From: Terriglobia bacterium
GTDB lineage: Bacteria > Acidobacteriota > Terriglobia > Terriglobales > Acidobacteriaceae
Direction of reading: 5' to 3'
Length of the DNA stretch: 64,000 bases
NCBI GenBank assembly: GCA_020073495.1
Contig: JAIQFD010000008.1
Location: 31,537-95,536 of the forward strand
Below, piece after piece: positions 18,190 to 25,940 of the stretch. The position numbers were made by a program, and so were the translations under genes. The number at the start of each line of letters is the position of its first letter. Within the stretch, counting starts at the first letter, position 1. The notes beneath the pieces are model-generated. The model had not been told where the DNA came from. It saw nothing but the letters and a program-made list of their open reading frames with translations, and made no database searches.

Positions 18190-19356
18190 ATGTTCCCATC
18201 GCAAGCTGAGATCGGCCGCCGCTACAAGAACCTGCGCGCGACCATGCAGGCGCAGAAGGTGGACGCGCTGCTCGTCTGCGGCAACCAGTACGCCGGGTTC
18301 GAAGGAGCGGTGCGCTACGTTTCCGGGTTCGAGATCGTTCACCGCTACGCGTACGTCCTGCTGCCCCTCGAAGGCGAGCCGACGCTGATCTTCCCGCGCG
18401 AGGCCCGCTGGATCGGCGACAAGAAGAAGCCCTGGGTGCGCGACCAGGTTTGGCCCGACCTCCCCGGCCGCTGGCTGCGCGAAAAAGCCGAAGAGAAGAA
18501 GTGGAAGCGCGTCGGCGTGTATGGTCTCGACCACATCCTTACGGTGCGTGACTTTCGCGAGATGGTGCAGGCAAGTACGGAGTGGGTGGGTTTCGATTTC
18601 CATTTCGACATGGCCCGCGCGGTCAAGAGCGACGAAGAACTCGTCCAGGTACGCGACGCCATGGACATCATCGAGGACGGTTTCTGGGCGCTGGTCGCCG
18701 CCTACAAGCTCGGCCGCACCGAGGCCGAGATCATGGCCCCCGCGGTCGAGCGTTTCTTCGCCCGCGGCGCCGGATCGCGCATGATGAACATACTGCTCTC
18801 GGGCACGAACGGCGAGGCCGAAGCTGCGTTCAAAGTCCCCGGCCACCGCGTGGTCGGGCGCGACGACCTCATGCTCTACTCGCTGGAGATCACCGGCTCA
18901 GAAGGCTACTGGGTCGAGTTCTCTCGCGCGCTCATCCAAGGCAAGCCCAGCAAGCGCACGCTGGAGATGAAGGCGGCATACCCCGAAGCGACGGAGGCTG
19001 CGCGTTTGCTCATGCGCGAAGGAGAACTTGCCAGCACCGTGCACAAGGCGGTGGCGGATACCTTTGCCCGGCACGGTTTTTCCCTCGGGCACCTCTCCGG
19101 GCATTCCATCGGCCTTACCATGCTGGAGCACCCGGCGGTCGGTGCCAAGAGCGACATCGAGCTCAAGGAAAACATGATCTTTTCGCTGCATCCACAAGTC
19201 GTGGACCAGGATGGCGCCGTTTGCCTCTACACCCAGGACACCTTCCGCATCGGCAAAAAGGTCGGTGAAAATCTTTCGGAGATCGAGTGGAAGTTTTACG
19301 ACGGGAGCGAGAAGGCCCCTCAGAAAAAGGCAGCTGCTCGCGCTAGGCGCAGTTAA
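18190..19356 (+). CDS. M24-family protein with non-canonical metal site, copy 2
   Basis: Second pita-bread-fold protein, 388 residues, with an N-terminal creatinase domain (ALLVCGNQYAGFEGAVRYVS) and a catalytic domain. In contrast to copy 1 most metal ligand positions differ: the two Asp positions read Glu (YSLEITGSEGYWVEFSR), the EP Glu is His (IFSLHPQV), and the last Glu is Gln/Asp (YTQDTFRI). The catalytic His region is kept (LSGHSIGLTMLEHP). Creatinase itself is a metal-independent M24 enzyme, so a creatinase-like C-N hydrolase or a regulatory pseudo-enzyme are both possible. Ends with a Lys/Ala/Arg-rich tail. Confidence 0.8.
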   Translation: MFPSQAEIGRRYKNLRATMQAQKVDALLVCGNQYAGFEGAVRYVSGFEIVHRYAYVLLPLEGEPTLIFPREARWIGDKKKPWVRDQVWPDLPGRWLREKAEEKKWKRVGVYGLDHILTVRDFREMVQASTEWVGFDFHFDMARAVKSDEELVQVRDAMDIIEDGFWALVAAYKLGRTEAEIMAPAVERFFARGAGSRMMNILLSGTNGEAEAAFKVPGHRVVGRDDLMLYSLEITGSEGYWVEFSRALIQGKPSKRTLEMKAAYPEATEAARLLMREGELASTVHKAVADTFARHGFSLGHLSGHSIGLTMLEHPAVGAKSDIELKENMIFSLHPQVVDQDGAVCLYTQDTFRIGKKVGENLSEIEWKFYDGSEKAPQKKAAARARRS

Positions 19357-19358
19357 CT

Positions 19359-19393
19359 GAGTACCGAGTACCGAGTACCGAGTACTGAGTACT
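19359..19393. repeat. Heptanucleotide tandem array (GAGTACC/T)x5
   Basis: Five perfect-length 7-base units: GAGTACC three times, then GAGTACT twice. It occupies most of the 55-base gap between the M24 gene and the next reductase gene. One of three heptamer arrays in the window. Confidence 0.95.
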
Positions 19394-19411
19394 TCAGTTT
19401 TGAGAGCGGAA

Positions 19412-20335
19412 ATGACACGCATCTGTGTAATCGGTTGCGGAGCCGTAGGCAGTCTCTTCGCCGCGCATCTGGCGCGGCTGGAGGGAGTCGAAGTCTGGGC
19501 TTACGACGTCAGCAAGCCGCATGTGGACGCCATCAACCGCGCCGGCCTGCGTTTGAGCGGCGCGGAGGACTTCACCGCCAAGCTGCGCGCCTCTAACGAC
19601 GCTGCACAGATTCCCCGTTGCGACTTCGGTATCGTGGCCACTAAGGCCATACACACTGCCGGCGCCATAAGGCAGGCGGCCCGCGTATTCGACGACAAGA
19701 GCGCGATCTGTTCCGTCCAGAACGGCGTGGGTAACGAGGAGCTCATCGCGGAGCACGTGAAGTACGTCATCCGCGGCACCACATTCCCCGCCGGGCACCT
19801 GGTCGAGCCGGGTCACGTCGGCTACGACATCAAGGGCGATACCTGGATCGGCCCCTTCGAGCCCGCCAACACGCCCATGGACATGGTCGAGCAACTCGGC
19901 GCGGTGATGACGCGCTCCGGCATGAACACCATCGTGCTGTCCGACGCCCGCGGCGCGCAGTGGACAAAATTGATCTTCAACGCCGCAACAAATCCCGTTG
20001 GCGCGCTTACGCGCCTGCATCACAGCGCGGCCACGCGCTTCGGCCCGACCGGCGATCTGTTCGAGGCCCTGATCCGCGAAGGCGAGGCGGTCGCGAAAGC
20101 GCAGGGCATCACTCTGCACGGAGATCCGCGCGAGATGGTTCGGAAGGGCGCGCAGGCCCCGGGCGAGCACAAGGCCAGCATGCTTCAGGACGTCGAAGCC
20201 GGACGGCAGACGGAAGTGGATTTCATGAACGGCGCCATCGTGAAGTGGGGAGAGAAGTTCGGCGTCCCGACGCCGTTGAATAAGATGGTTTGGCAGCTGG
20301 TGAAAGGCCTGGAGCGCTCGTTCACAAACCCGTGA
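19412..20335 (+). CDS. Ketopantoate-reductase-like (ApbA/PanE) dehydrogenase, copy 2
   Basis: Paralogue of the enzyme at 14662, 307 residues. Rossmann motif VIGCGAVGSLFAAHLARL at residue 5; SVQNGVGNEELIAEHVKYVI with the conserved Asn; WTKLIFNAATNPVGALTRL with the catalytic Lys; ASMLQDVEAGRQTEVDFMNG in the C-terminal domain. ATG at 19412 is chosen over an upstream TTG because it places the Rossmann strand correctly. Two diverged copies in one cluster suggest two different keto-acid substrates or a heteromeric enzyme (inference). Confidence 0.85.
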   Translation: MTRICVIGCGAVGSLFAAHLARLEGVEVWAYDVSKPHVDAINRAGLRLSGAEDFTAKLRASNDAAQIPRCDFGIVATKAIHTAGAIRQAARVFDDKSAICSVQNGVGNEELIAEHVKYVIRGTTFPAGHLVEPGHVGYDIKGDTWIGPFEPANTPMDMVEQLGAVMTRSGMNTIVLSDARGAQWTKLIFNAATNPVGALTRLHHSAATRFGPTGDLFEALIREGEAVAKAQGITLHGDPREMVRKGAQAPGEHKASMLQDVEAGRQTEVDFMNGAIVKWGEKFGVPTPLNKMVWQLVKGLERSFTNP

Positions 20336-20343
20336 TTTGAAGG

Positions 20344-20397
20344 GGCGCAGCTTCAGCTGCGCCGTAGTGGCAAGCACAAAAATGGGGCTTTAGCCCC
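20344..20397. repeat. Double-hairpin element (family C), copy C1
   Basis: Two consecutive hairpins with a TTCAG or TTTAG apex: 20344-20363 (arms GGCGCAGC/GCTGCGCC) and 20384-20397 (arms GGGGC/GCCCC). It fills the gap between the reductase and LLM genes. Related double hairpins with different but self-complementary arms occur at 47740-47957 and a single one inside 46623-46690. Confidence 0.8.
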
Positions 20398-20407
20398 TGA
20401 GGGAACA

Positions 20408-21508
20408 ATGTCGGTCCCATTCCGCATCGGTGTACTGCAACTGAGCATGGAGCCGCTGGACCAGACGGTCCGCATGGCGAAGGCCTGCGACGCAGCCGGC
20501 TTCGACATCTTCTGGCTGGCCGAAGCCTATCCCTGGTGGCGCAAGCACGGCATGGAGGCGCGCTCCTCCACCGCCATGACCGCTGTGATCGCGCATGAGA
20601 CCAAAAGACTCGCCATCGGCTGGGGCATCATCTCGCCCTACACTCGCCACCCCGTGCAGATCGCCATGGAAGCGCGCGTGCTCCAGGACGCCGCCGGCCC
20701 GGACCGCTTCATCCTCGGACTCGGGGCGTCGAAGATCTTCATGAAGGAGATCGGCGAGGGCGAGAAGGGCAAGGAAGTCGGCCCCGCCACCGTCATGCGC
20801 GAGAGCCTCGATATCGTGAAAGCCGTGCTCGACGGCGGGGAGGTGAAGTACGAAGGCAAGGCCTTCCAGGCCTATGCGCCACCGCTCCACTCCGATGCGC
20901 ACGTGCGTCGCGAGCGCATCCCCATGTACATCGCAGGCACCGGCCCTGTCCTGCAGAAACTGGCGGGCTCGCACCCGGCTTCCGACGGCCTGCTCACCGC
21001 CAGCATCACCACTCCCGCATTCGTCCGCTACTCCAAGCAGAACTTGGACGAAGGCGCGAAGAAAGCCGGGCGCGACCCTGGTTCGCTCGACCTTGGTTCA
21101 GTGATCGTTGGCAGCGTAGACCGCGATTCGAAGAAAGGCAAGGAAGGCGCGCGCGAGATGGCGGCTATGTACCTGGCCAACAAGGTGCAGAACATCAAGG
21201 GCTCGGCTGACGTGCTGCTGCAGAGCGCGAATCTCACGTTCGAGGAGCTGCAACCGATCGCAGATGCCATGGAACGCGGCGGGCGCAAAGCTGCCGCTCA
21301 GGCAGTGACCGATTCCATCCTGGCCAAGGCCTGCGCCATCGCGGGAACGCCCGATGAGTGCATCCAGCGTATCGAGGAGTACCGCGCCGCCGGATGCACC
21401 AACATCATGCTCGAGATCTGGGGCGACAACCGCGAGCAGCAGGCGCGCCTGTTCGGCGAGGCCGTTCTGCCCCACTTCCGCAGGTACGGCGTTGGGCAGG
21501 GAAGATAA
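20408..21508 (+). CDS. LLM-class, probably F420-dependent oxidoreductase
   Basis: TIM-barrel flavin/deazaflavin oxidoreductase of the luciferase-like (bacterial LLM, methylene-H4MPT-reductase-like) family, 366 residues. N-terminal strand FRIGVLQLSMEPLDQTVRMA, FDIFWLAEAYPWWRKHG, a PYTRHPVQIAMEARVLQDAA segment and RFILGLGASKIFMKEIG are typical of the F420 branch. C-terminal AGTPDECIQRIEEYRAAGC is the usual substrate-cap end. With a full F420 operon 10 kb away and no FMN reductase partner gene nearby, F420H2 is the probable cofactor (inference). The start ATG is preceded by GAGGGAAC. Confidence 0.88.
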   Translation: MSVPFRIGVLQLSMEPLDQTVRMAKACDAAGFDIFWLAEAYPWWRKHGMEARSSTAMTAVIAHETKRLAIGWGIISPYTRHPVQIAMEARVLQDAAGPDRFILGLGASKIFMKEIGEGEKGKEVGPATVMRESLDIVKAVLDGGEVKYEGKAFQAYAPPLHSDAHVRRERIPMYIAGTGPVLQKLAGSHPASDGLLTASITTPAFVRYSKQNLDEGAKKAGRDPGSLDLGSVIVGSVDRDSKKGKEGAREMAAMYLANKVQNIKGSADVLLQSANLTFEELQPIADAMERGGRKAAAQAVTDSILAKACAIAGTPDECIQRIEEYRAAGCTNIMLEIWGDNREQQARLFGEAVLPHFRRYGVGQGR

Positions 21509-21516
21509 AAAAATCT

Positions 21517-21577
21517 CGCCACAGAGATACACAGAACACAGCGAGATCATGGAATGACTTCCTCTGTGACTCTGCGG
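21517..21577. repeat. Convergent-junction inverted repeat (family D), copy D1
   Basis: Imperfect inverted repeat with left arm CCACAGAGATACACAG (21519-21534) and right arm CTCTGTGACTCTGCGG (21562-21577). It fills the gap between two convergent stop codons (LLM at 21508, synthase at 21581). Similar CCGCAGAG...CTCTGCGG sequences occupy the convergent gaps at 34705-34783 and 42747-42793. A bidirectional transcription end is plausible. Confidence 0.65.
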
Positions 21578-21580
21578 TGA

Positions 21581-22789
21581 TCATTTCGTTGCAGACTTGG
21601 CGGAAGTTCGGCGAACGATCTCGCGAAATTCGTCGTCGGTCACCAGCCCGCGCTTCTCGATGCCGCGTTGCTTGACGGCGGCGAGCACAGCCATCCGTTG
21701 TTCCTGCGGGACCTGCAGGTCCAGTTCCTTGGCTTTGATGTCGATCGAATCGATTCCGCTCTTCTTGCCCAGGACCAGCTCGCGCCGGGCCTGCACCAGC
21801 TCGGACGAATAGGGCTCGATGGCCTCGGGGATGTGGAACTGCGTGGCCACCGCGCCGCTCTCGCGCATGAACAGCGTTTCGCCGACCACGGGCTTCCACG
21901 GCTCGAGCTGGTATCCGGAGAGCTTGCGCACCGTCTCCGAAACCTCGCGCGCCTTGGCCAGGTTCAGCGCCACCGGCACGCCGTACACGCACTTCAGGGC
22001 CAGCGCGACCTCCGCAATGTCCGCATTCCCGGCGCGCTCGCCCATGCCGTTGATCGTTCCCTGGATCCAGGACGCGCCCGCGCGCACCGCGGCCACCGCG
22101 CTCGCCGTCGCCATGCCGAAGTCGTTGTGGCCGTGGAAGTGGATGGGCATCTCCGGCCCCACCCACGACCGCACCTGGCTGACCAGGTAGAACACCGCCT
22201 CCGGCCCGCAGACACCGATGGTGTCCACCACCACGATCTCGGCCGCTCCGGCTTCGATCGCTGTGAGATACGCCTTGCGCAGGAATTCGAGATCGGCGCG
22301 TGTGCCATCCACGGGGAAAAAGGCCACCCGGATCCCGTGTTCCGTGGCGAACTTGATGGCGTTGGTCAGCCGCTGCAGGGCCTGTTCGCGGCCGATCCCG
22401 TATGCGTTCAACTTGAGGTCGCTGGTCGGGACCTCGATCACCGTTGCCTTTACCCCGAGCTTGATGAGTTCCTCGATGTCGGCGGCGACGGCGCGCGCAA
22501 AGCCCCATACCTCGGCCTTCAGGCCGGCGTGCGACACCAGCTTGATGGCCTCGGCATCGTCCGCCGACACGCGCGGGAAGCCGGCCTCGATGCGGCCGAC
22601 CCCCAGTTCGTCCAGCTTGCGCGCGATCTCCAGCTTCTGCTGCGGTGTGAGCACAACGCCAACAGTCTGCTCGCCATCGCGCAACGTGGTGTCGTAGAAG
22701 CGCACCGGGCCGCCGTAGGCGAACTCCGGTCGGATGCCGGGTCGGCGGTTCAGTTCGCTGGTCCAGATCTTGTCTCCCACGTTGGCCAT
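21581..22789 (-). CDS. Homocitrate/isopropylmalate-synthase-like HMGL-family enzyme
   Basis: Acetyl-CoA-type condensing enzyme or lyase with an HMGL TIM barrel, 402 residues. VRFYDTTLRDGEQTVGVVL carries the catalytic Arg-Asp and HFHGHNDFGMATASAV the two metal-binding His. GTINGMGERAGNADIAEVAL matches the homocitrate/isopropylmalate synthase signature 2. No LeuA regulatory domain is present; the C-terminus (KRGLVTDDEFREIVRR) resembles the homocitrate synthase/citramalate subgroup. Last gene of a three-gene minus operon, one base after the FAH-family gene. True substrate unknown; a role in processing a cleavage product of the cluster is inferred. Confidence 0.85.
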   Translation of the reverse strand: MANVGDKIWTSELNRRPGIRPEFAYGGPVRFYDTTLRDGEQTVGVVLTPQQKLEIARKLDELGVGRIEAGFPRVSADDAEAIKLVSHAGLKAEVWGFARAVAADIEELIKLGVKATVIEVPTSDLKLNAYGIGREQALQRLTNAIKFATEHGIRVAFFPVDGTRADLEFLRKAYLTAIEAGAAEIVVVDTIGVCGPEAVFYLVSQVRSWVGPEMPIHFHGHNDFGMATASAVAAVRAGASWIQGTINGMGERAGNADIAEVALALKCVYGVPVALNLAKAREVSETVRKLSGYQLEPWKPVVGETLFMRESGAVATQFHIPEAIEPYSSELVQARRELVLGKKSGIDSIDIKAKELDLQVPQEQRMAVLAAVKQRGIEKRGLVTDDEFREIVRRTSAKSATK

Positions 22790-22790
22790 G

Positions 22791-23810
22791 TTACGAGCCC
22801 GCCCTGGCGGCCTTCGGCGGAGGCCCGCCGTGTGCCTGCTCCCAGGAGATCACGGGATTGCGCAGCACGCCGATCTTCTCGATCTCGCACTCCATCACGT
22901 CGCCCGGTTTCAGGTACCAAGCCTTGGGATCGCTGCTGAAAGCGGCCACACCGGAGACAGTGCCGGTCGAGAGCACGTCACCGGCGCTGTAGCCCATGGC
23001 CGAGTAATGCGCCAGGATCTGCGGGATCTTCACTGCCATCTTGTTGGAGTGCGAGCGCTGCCGCACTTCGCCGTTCACACGAAGTTCCATGGCCAGGTTG
23101 TGCGGGTCGGGGATCTCGTCTGGCGTCACGATGTGCGGCCCCAGCGGGCAGAAGGTATCGATGCCCTTGCAGAAGCTGAACACCCCCGACTTCATCTCCT
23201 GGCGCTGGATGTCGCGTGCGGTCACATCGTTGAAGATCACGTACCCACCGATGTAGTCCGCCGCTTCCTTCTCCGTGAAGTGCTTGCCCGCCTTCTTGAT
23301 CACCACCGCCAATTCGAGCTCGTAATCCAGTTCCTGGGTCAGGTGGGACGGGTACACCACCGGCTCGTCGGGGCCGATGATGGCGTCGATGTTCTGGAAA
23401 AAGACGATCCAGGGCAGCACGGGATGCGAGAAGCCTGCCTTCTGCGCCTCTTCGTCGTGCTCGCGGAAATTCCCCGCGGTGTGGAAGAACTTTCGCGGGA
23501 TGATGGGCGCTTTGATCTTCACTTCCTTCGCGCCATAGAGGATGCGTTCGCCCGCGGGGCTCTGTGCCTGCGGGCCGCGCTTCAGGGCGTAATCGAATGC
23601 CTTGCGGGCATCCTCGACCGCGCCCTCCATGAACAACTTGCGCATGTTCGGCGGGACGTGCCGCTCGGCCGCGCGCTGCTCGTCTTTCTGCTCCTCGACA
23701 TCCTTGAGATACAGCGCATAGGCGGCGGTCAGGTCCACGATCTCGCCCGATGGCGTGCGGGCTCCGATACGTCGGCGTTTCGACGGGTCTTCGAAGGTGA
23801 CGAGTTTCAT
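22791..23810 (-). CDS. Fumarylacetoacetate-hydrolase (FAH) family protein
   Basis: A 339-residue member of the FAH superfamily, which hydrolyses C-C bonds of acylpyruvates or hydrates/decarboxylates related acids. The N-terminal MKLVTFEDPSKRRRIGARTP and the catalytic-core segments KFFHTAGNFREHDEEA, LDYELELAVVIKKAGK, GYVIFNDVTARDIQR and VLSTGTVSGVAAF are family landmarks; the acidic metal ligands are in the ELELAVVI region. Three bases follow the TDO-like gene. Substrate not predictable, but coupling with a ring-opening type dioxygenase fits a meta-cleavage-like route. Confidence 0.88.
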   Translation of the reverse strand: MKLVTFEDPSKRRRIGARTPSGEIVDLTAAYALYLKDVEEQKDEQRAAERHVPPNMRKLFMEGAVEDARKAFDYALKRGPQAQSPAGERILYGAKEVKIKAPIIPRKFFHTAGNFREHDEEAQKAGFSHPVLPWIVFFQNIDAIIGPDEPVVYPSHLTQELDYELELAVVIKKAGKHFTEKEAADYIGGYVIFNDVTARDIQRQEMKSGVFSFCKGIDTFCPLGPHIVTPDEIPDPHNLAMELRVNGEVRQRSHSNKMAVKIPQILAHYSAMGYSAGDVLSTGTVSGVAAFSSDPKAWYLKPGDVMECEIEKIGVLRNPVISWEQAHGGPPPKAARAGS

Positions 23811-23813
23811 CGT

Positions 23814-24554
23814 TTAGCTGTGTCCTTGGGTTTGCTTTTCCAGCGCGGCATTCATCTTGGCGGTGATCTCGTTGCGCACGTCCCACAGTGGCTTGTACAG
23901 GACACCGTGTTCCATGCGCTGCTTGAGGATCTCGACGGGCGTTCCCATCGTTCCGACTACCTGCCCGCCGATGATGCGCTGCGCCAACTTCAGATGCTTG
24001 TAGCGGAACAGCTGCATGCGGGAATCGAACTCGAGCATCTGCTCGGCCGCGTCGTGCAGTCCGAAGAATTCCGCGTGGCGCCGATAAAGCTCGTCCGGAG
24101 TCAGCCCGGCCTTTTCCAATTGCGTGAAGAAAGCTTCCCCCAGGCGCGGCCCCACGTGCAGCAGGGCGACAAACCCCGGCGAATCCAGGCCGCTGCCGTG
24201 CCCCAGGCCGGCACGGATCACGTGGTAGTCGTAGGGCGTGATCGTCTCCAGGATGTGCAGCATGTTGATAGTGAAGTCGAGCTCGAAATCGGCGCGCCGG
24301 ATCAGCCGCCCTGCGTTCGCGTAATCGCCCTGTTCGACATACTCGCGCGCCCGATCCAGCTCCCACGCCGCCGCCTTCATCAACAGCTCGGAACTCTGGT
24401 GGGTGACCTGGAATGTCAGTTCGTCGGGATGAAGCATCTCCTCCGGCGGCTTTTGCAGCGCCAGCAGGTCGTCGGTCCTCAGGTAGCGTTCATAATCCGA
24501 TGCGCCCTTGCCGGGCAAAATGGGCTTGGTCTGGTCCTGTTCGTGCAATAGCAC
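23814..24554 (-). CDS. Tryptophan 2,3-dioxygenase family haem enzyme, divergent
   Basis: A 246-residue all-helical protein related to TDO. Family features: DELTFQVTHQSSELLMKAA (the substrate-side His-Gln and SEL motif), RADFELDFTINML, IRAGLGHGSGLDSPGF aligned with the FRNYLGxSSGFQS substrate loop, and LFRYKHLKLAQRIIG with the proximal haem His. It is about 30 residues shorter than typical TDO and its loop differs (GLDSPGF rather than GFQSLQ). GTG start at 24554. No kynureninase or kynurenine formamidase is adjacent, so a substrate other than tryptophan is quite possible. Confidence 0.82.
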   Translation of the reverse strand: MLLHEQDQTKPILPGKGASDYERYLRTDDLLALQKPPEEMLHPDELTFQVTHQSSELLMKAAAWELDRAREYVEQGDYANAGRLIRRADFELDFTINMLHILETITPYDYHVIRAGLGHGSGLDSPGFVALLHVGPRLGEAFFTQLEKAGLTPDELYRRHAEFFGLHDAAEQMLEFDSRMQLFRYKHLKLAQRIIGGQVVGTMGTPVEILKQRMEHGVLYKPLWDVRNEITAKMNAALEKQTQGHS

Positions 24555-24641
24555 CCCCGATCGATCGCACTATGGTACACGCTGGCGGAAAGAGCTGAAC
24601 AGACCGGCGATTCCCATTGCACGACGGCTTACAATCAGCTC

Positions 24642-25883
24642 GTGCCTGCCCCGCGCACGATCTTTCACGTGGACATGGACGCCTTCTTCGTTTCAGTCGA
24701 GGAATTGTTCGACCCTTCGCTGAAGGGGAAGGCAGTGGTGGTCGGCGGACGCCCCAACGAGCGCGGCGTGGTTTCGGCCGCCTCCTACGAGGCGCGCAAG
24801 TTTGGCGTACACTCCGCCATGCCTTTGCGGACCGCCTACAAGCATTGTCCCCACGCCGTCTTCGTGGACGGTCATCCCGACCGCTACCGCGAGTACTCGG
24901 AAAAGGTGTACGACGTGCTCGGTCGCTTCTCGCCCAAGGTCGAGATGGCCTCCATCGACGAAGCCTACCTCGACATGACCGGCACCGAGCGCCTGCACGG
25001 CCCGCCCTTGCGCGCCGCGCACGCGCTTCACCAGGCCATCAAGAGTGACACTCAGCTCAATTGCTCGATCGGCATCGCAGCCTCGCGGCTGGTGGCCAAG
25101 GTTTCCTCCGACCAGGCCAAACCGAACGGCGTGCTCTGGGTCCTGCCCGGGCTGGAGGCGCGTTTCCTGGCGCCTCTGGATGTCCGCAAGGTCCCCGGTG
25201 TCGGCAAGGTCACCGAGAAGCACCTGCACGACCTCGGCATCCACAAGGTCGGCGACCTGGCCAGGCTGGAGGAAGATTTTCTCGAAGAGCGCTTTGGCAA
25301 GTGGGGTATGGCGCTGGCAGGGAAGGCGCGCGGAGAGGATGCGGGCGGTTGGTTCGACTCCGAAGTCGGCGAGGGCGAGGGCCCCAAGTCCATCAGCCAC
25401 GAGCACACCTTCAGCCACGACACCGCCGACCAGCAGCAGCTCGAAACCACCCTCGCGCACCTCTGCGAGCTGGTCGGCCGGCGCCTGCGCGAGCACAAGC
25501 TGTTCGCTCGCACCATCCAGCTCAAGCTGCGCCACGCGGATTTTTCGACCATCACCCGCGCCCATTCCGTCGACACCGCCACCCAGCTCGATACCGAGCT
25601 CTTCGAGCACGTGCGCACGCTGTTCCGCGCTAACTGGTCCGCTGGAACGCTGGTCCGGCTGCTGGGCGTGCATGCCTCCGGACTATGCGGCAGCGAAGGG
25701 CAGCTCGACCTGATTGATGGCCAGCGCCACGACCGCTGGAAGCAGGCGCTCTCCACCGCCGACCGCCTGCGCGACAAGTTCGGAGATGGTGCCGTCGGCC
25801 TGGCCAGCGGCATGCGCGGCGGCTTCCGCGAGCGCACCCACGAGAACCCCGCCGGACTGCCCGGCAAGCGGCCCAAGAAGTAA
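24642..25883 (+). CDS. dinB: DNA polymerase IV (Y-family translesion polymerase)
   Basis: Error-prone lesion-bypass polymerase, 413 residues. FHVDMDAFFVSVEEL carries the first catalytic Asp and SIDEAYLDMTG the Asp-Glu pair. The Y-family fingers (GVVSAASYEARKFGVHSAMP) and little-finger domain follow, with helix-hairpin-helix in VPGVGKVTEKHLHDLG. No clear beta-clamp motif was identified in the C-terminus. GTG start at 24642. A TACAAT -10-like box at 24630-24635 lies only six bases upstream, so the mRNA may be leaderless. Confidence 0.95.
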   Translation: MPAPRTIFHVDMDAFFVSVEELFDPSLKGKAVVVGGRPNERGVVSAASYEARKFGVHSAMPLRTAYKHCPHAVFVDGHPDRYREYSEKVYDVLGRFSPKVEMASIDEAYLDMTGTERLHGPPLRAAHALHQAIKSDTQLNCSIGIAASRLVAKVSSDQAKPNGVLWVLPGLEARFLAPLDVRKVPGVGKVTEKHLHDLGIHKVGDLARLEEDFLEERFGKWGMALAGKARGEDAGGWFDSEVGEGEGPKSISHEHTFSHDTADQQQLETTLAHLCELVGRRLREHKLFARTIQLKLRHADFSTITRAHSVDTATQLDTELFEHVRTLFRANWSAGTLVRLLGVHASGLCGSEGQLDLIDGQRHDRWKQALSTADRLRDKFGDGAVGLASGMRGGFRERTHENPAGLPGKRPKK

Positions 25884-25940
25884 GCAGTTTGTGCGCTTTT
25901 GCTGGGGCACGGCGCATCCAATCCGTGAGGGCATGAACGA

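Noticed and set aside
22734..24551. 605-codon plus-strand open frame over the TDO/FAH/synthase operon
   Set aside because: Shadow of three real minus-strand genes; composition is that of reverse-read GC-rich codons.
23814..24554. Start of a kynurenine pathway for tryptophan breakdown or NAD synthesis
   Set aside because: No kynurenine formamidase, kynureninase, monooxygenase or 3-hydroxyanthranilate dioxygenase is adjacent.
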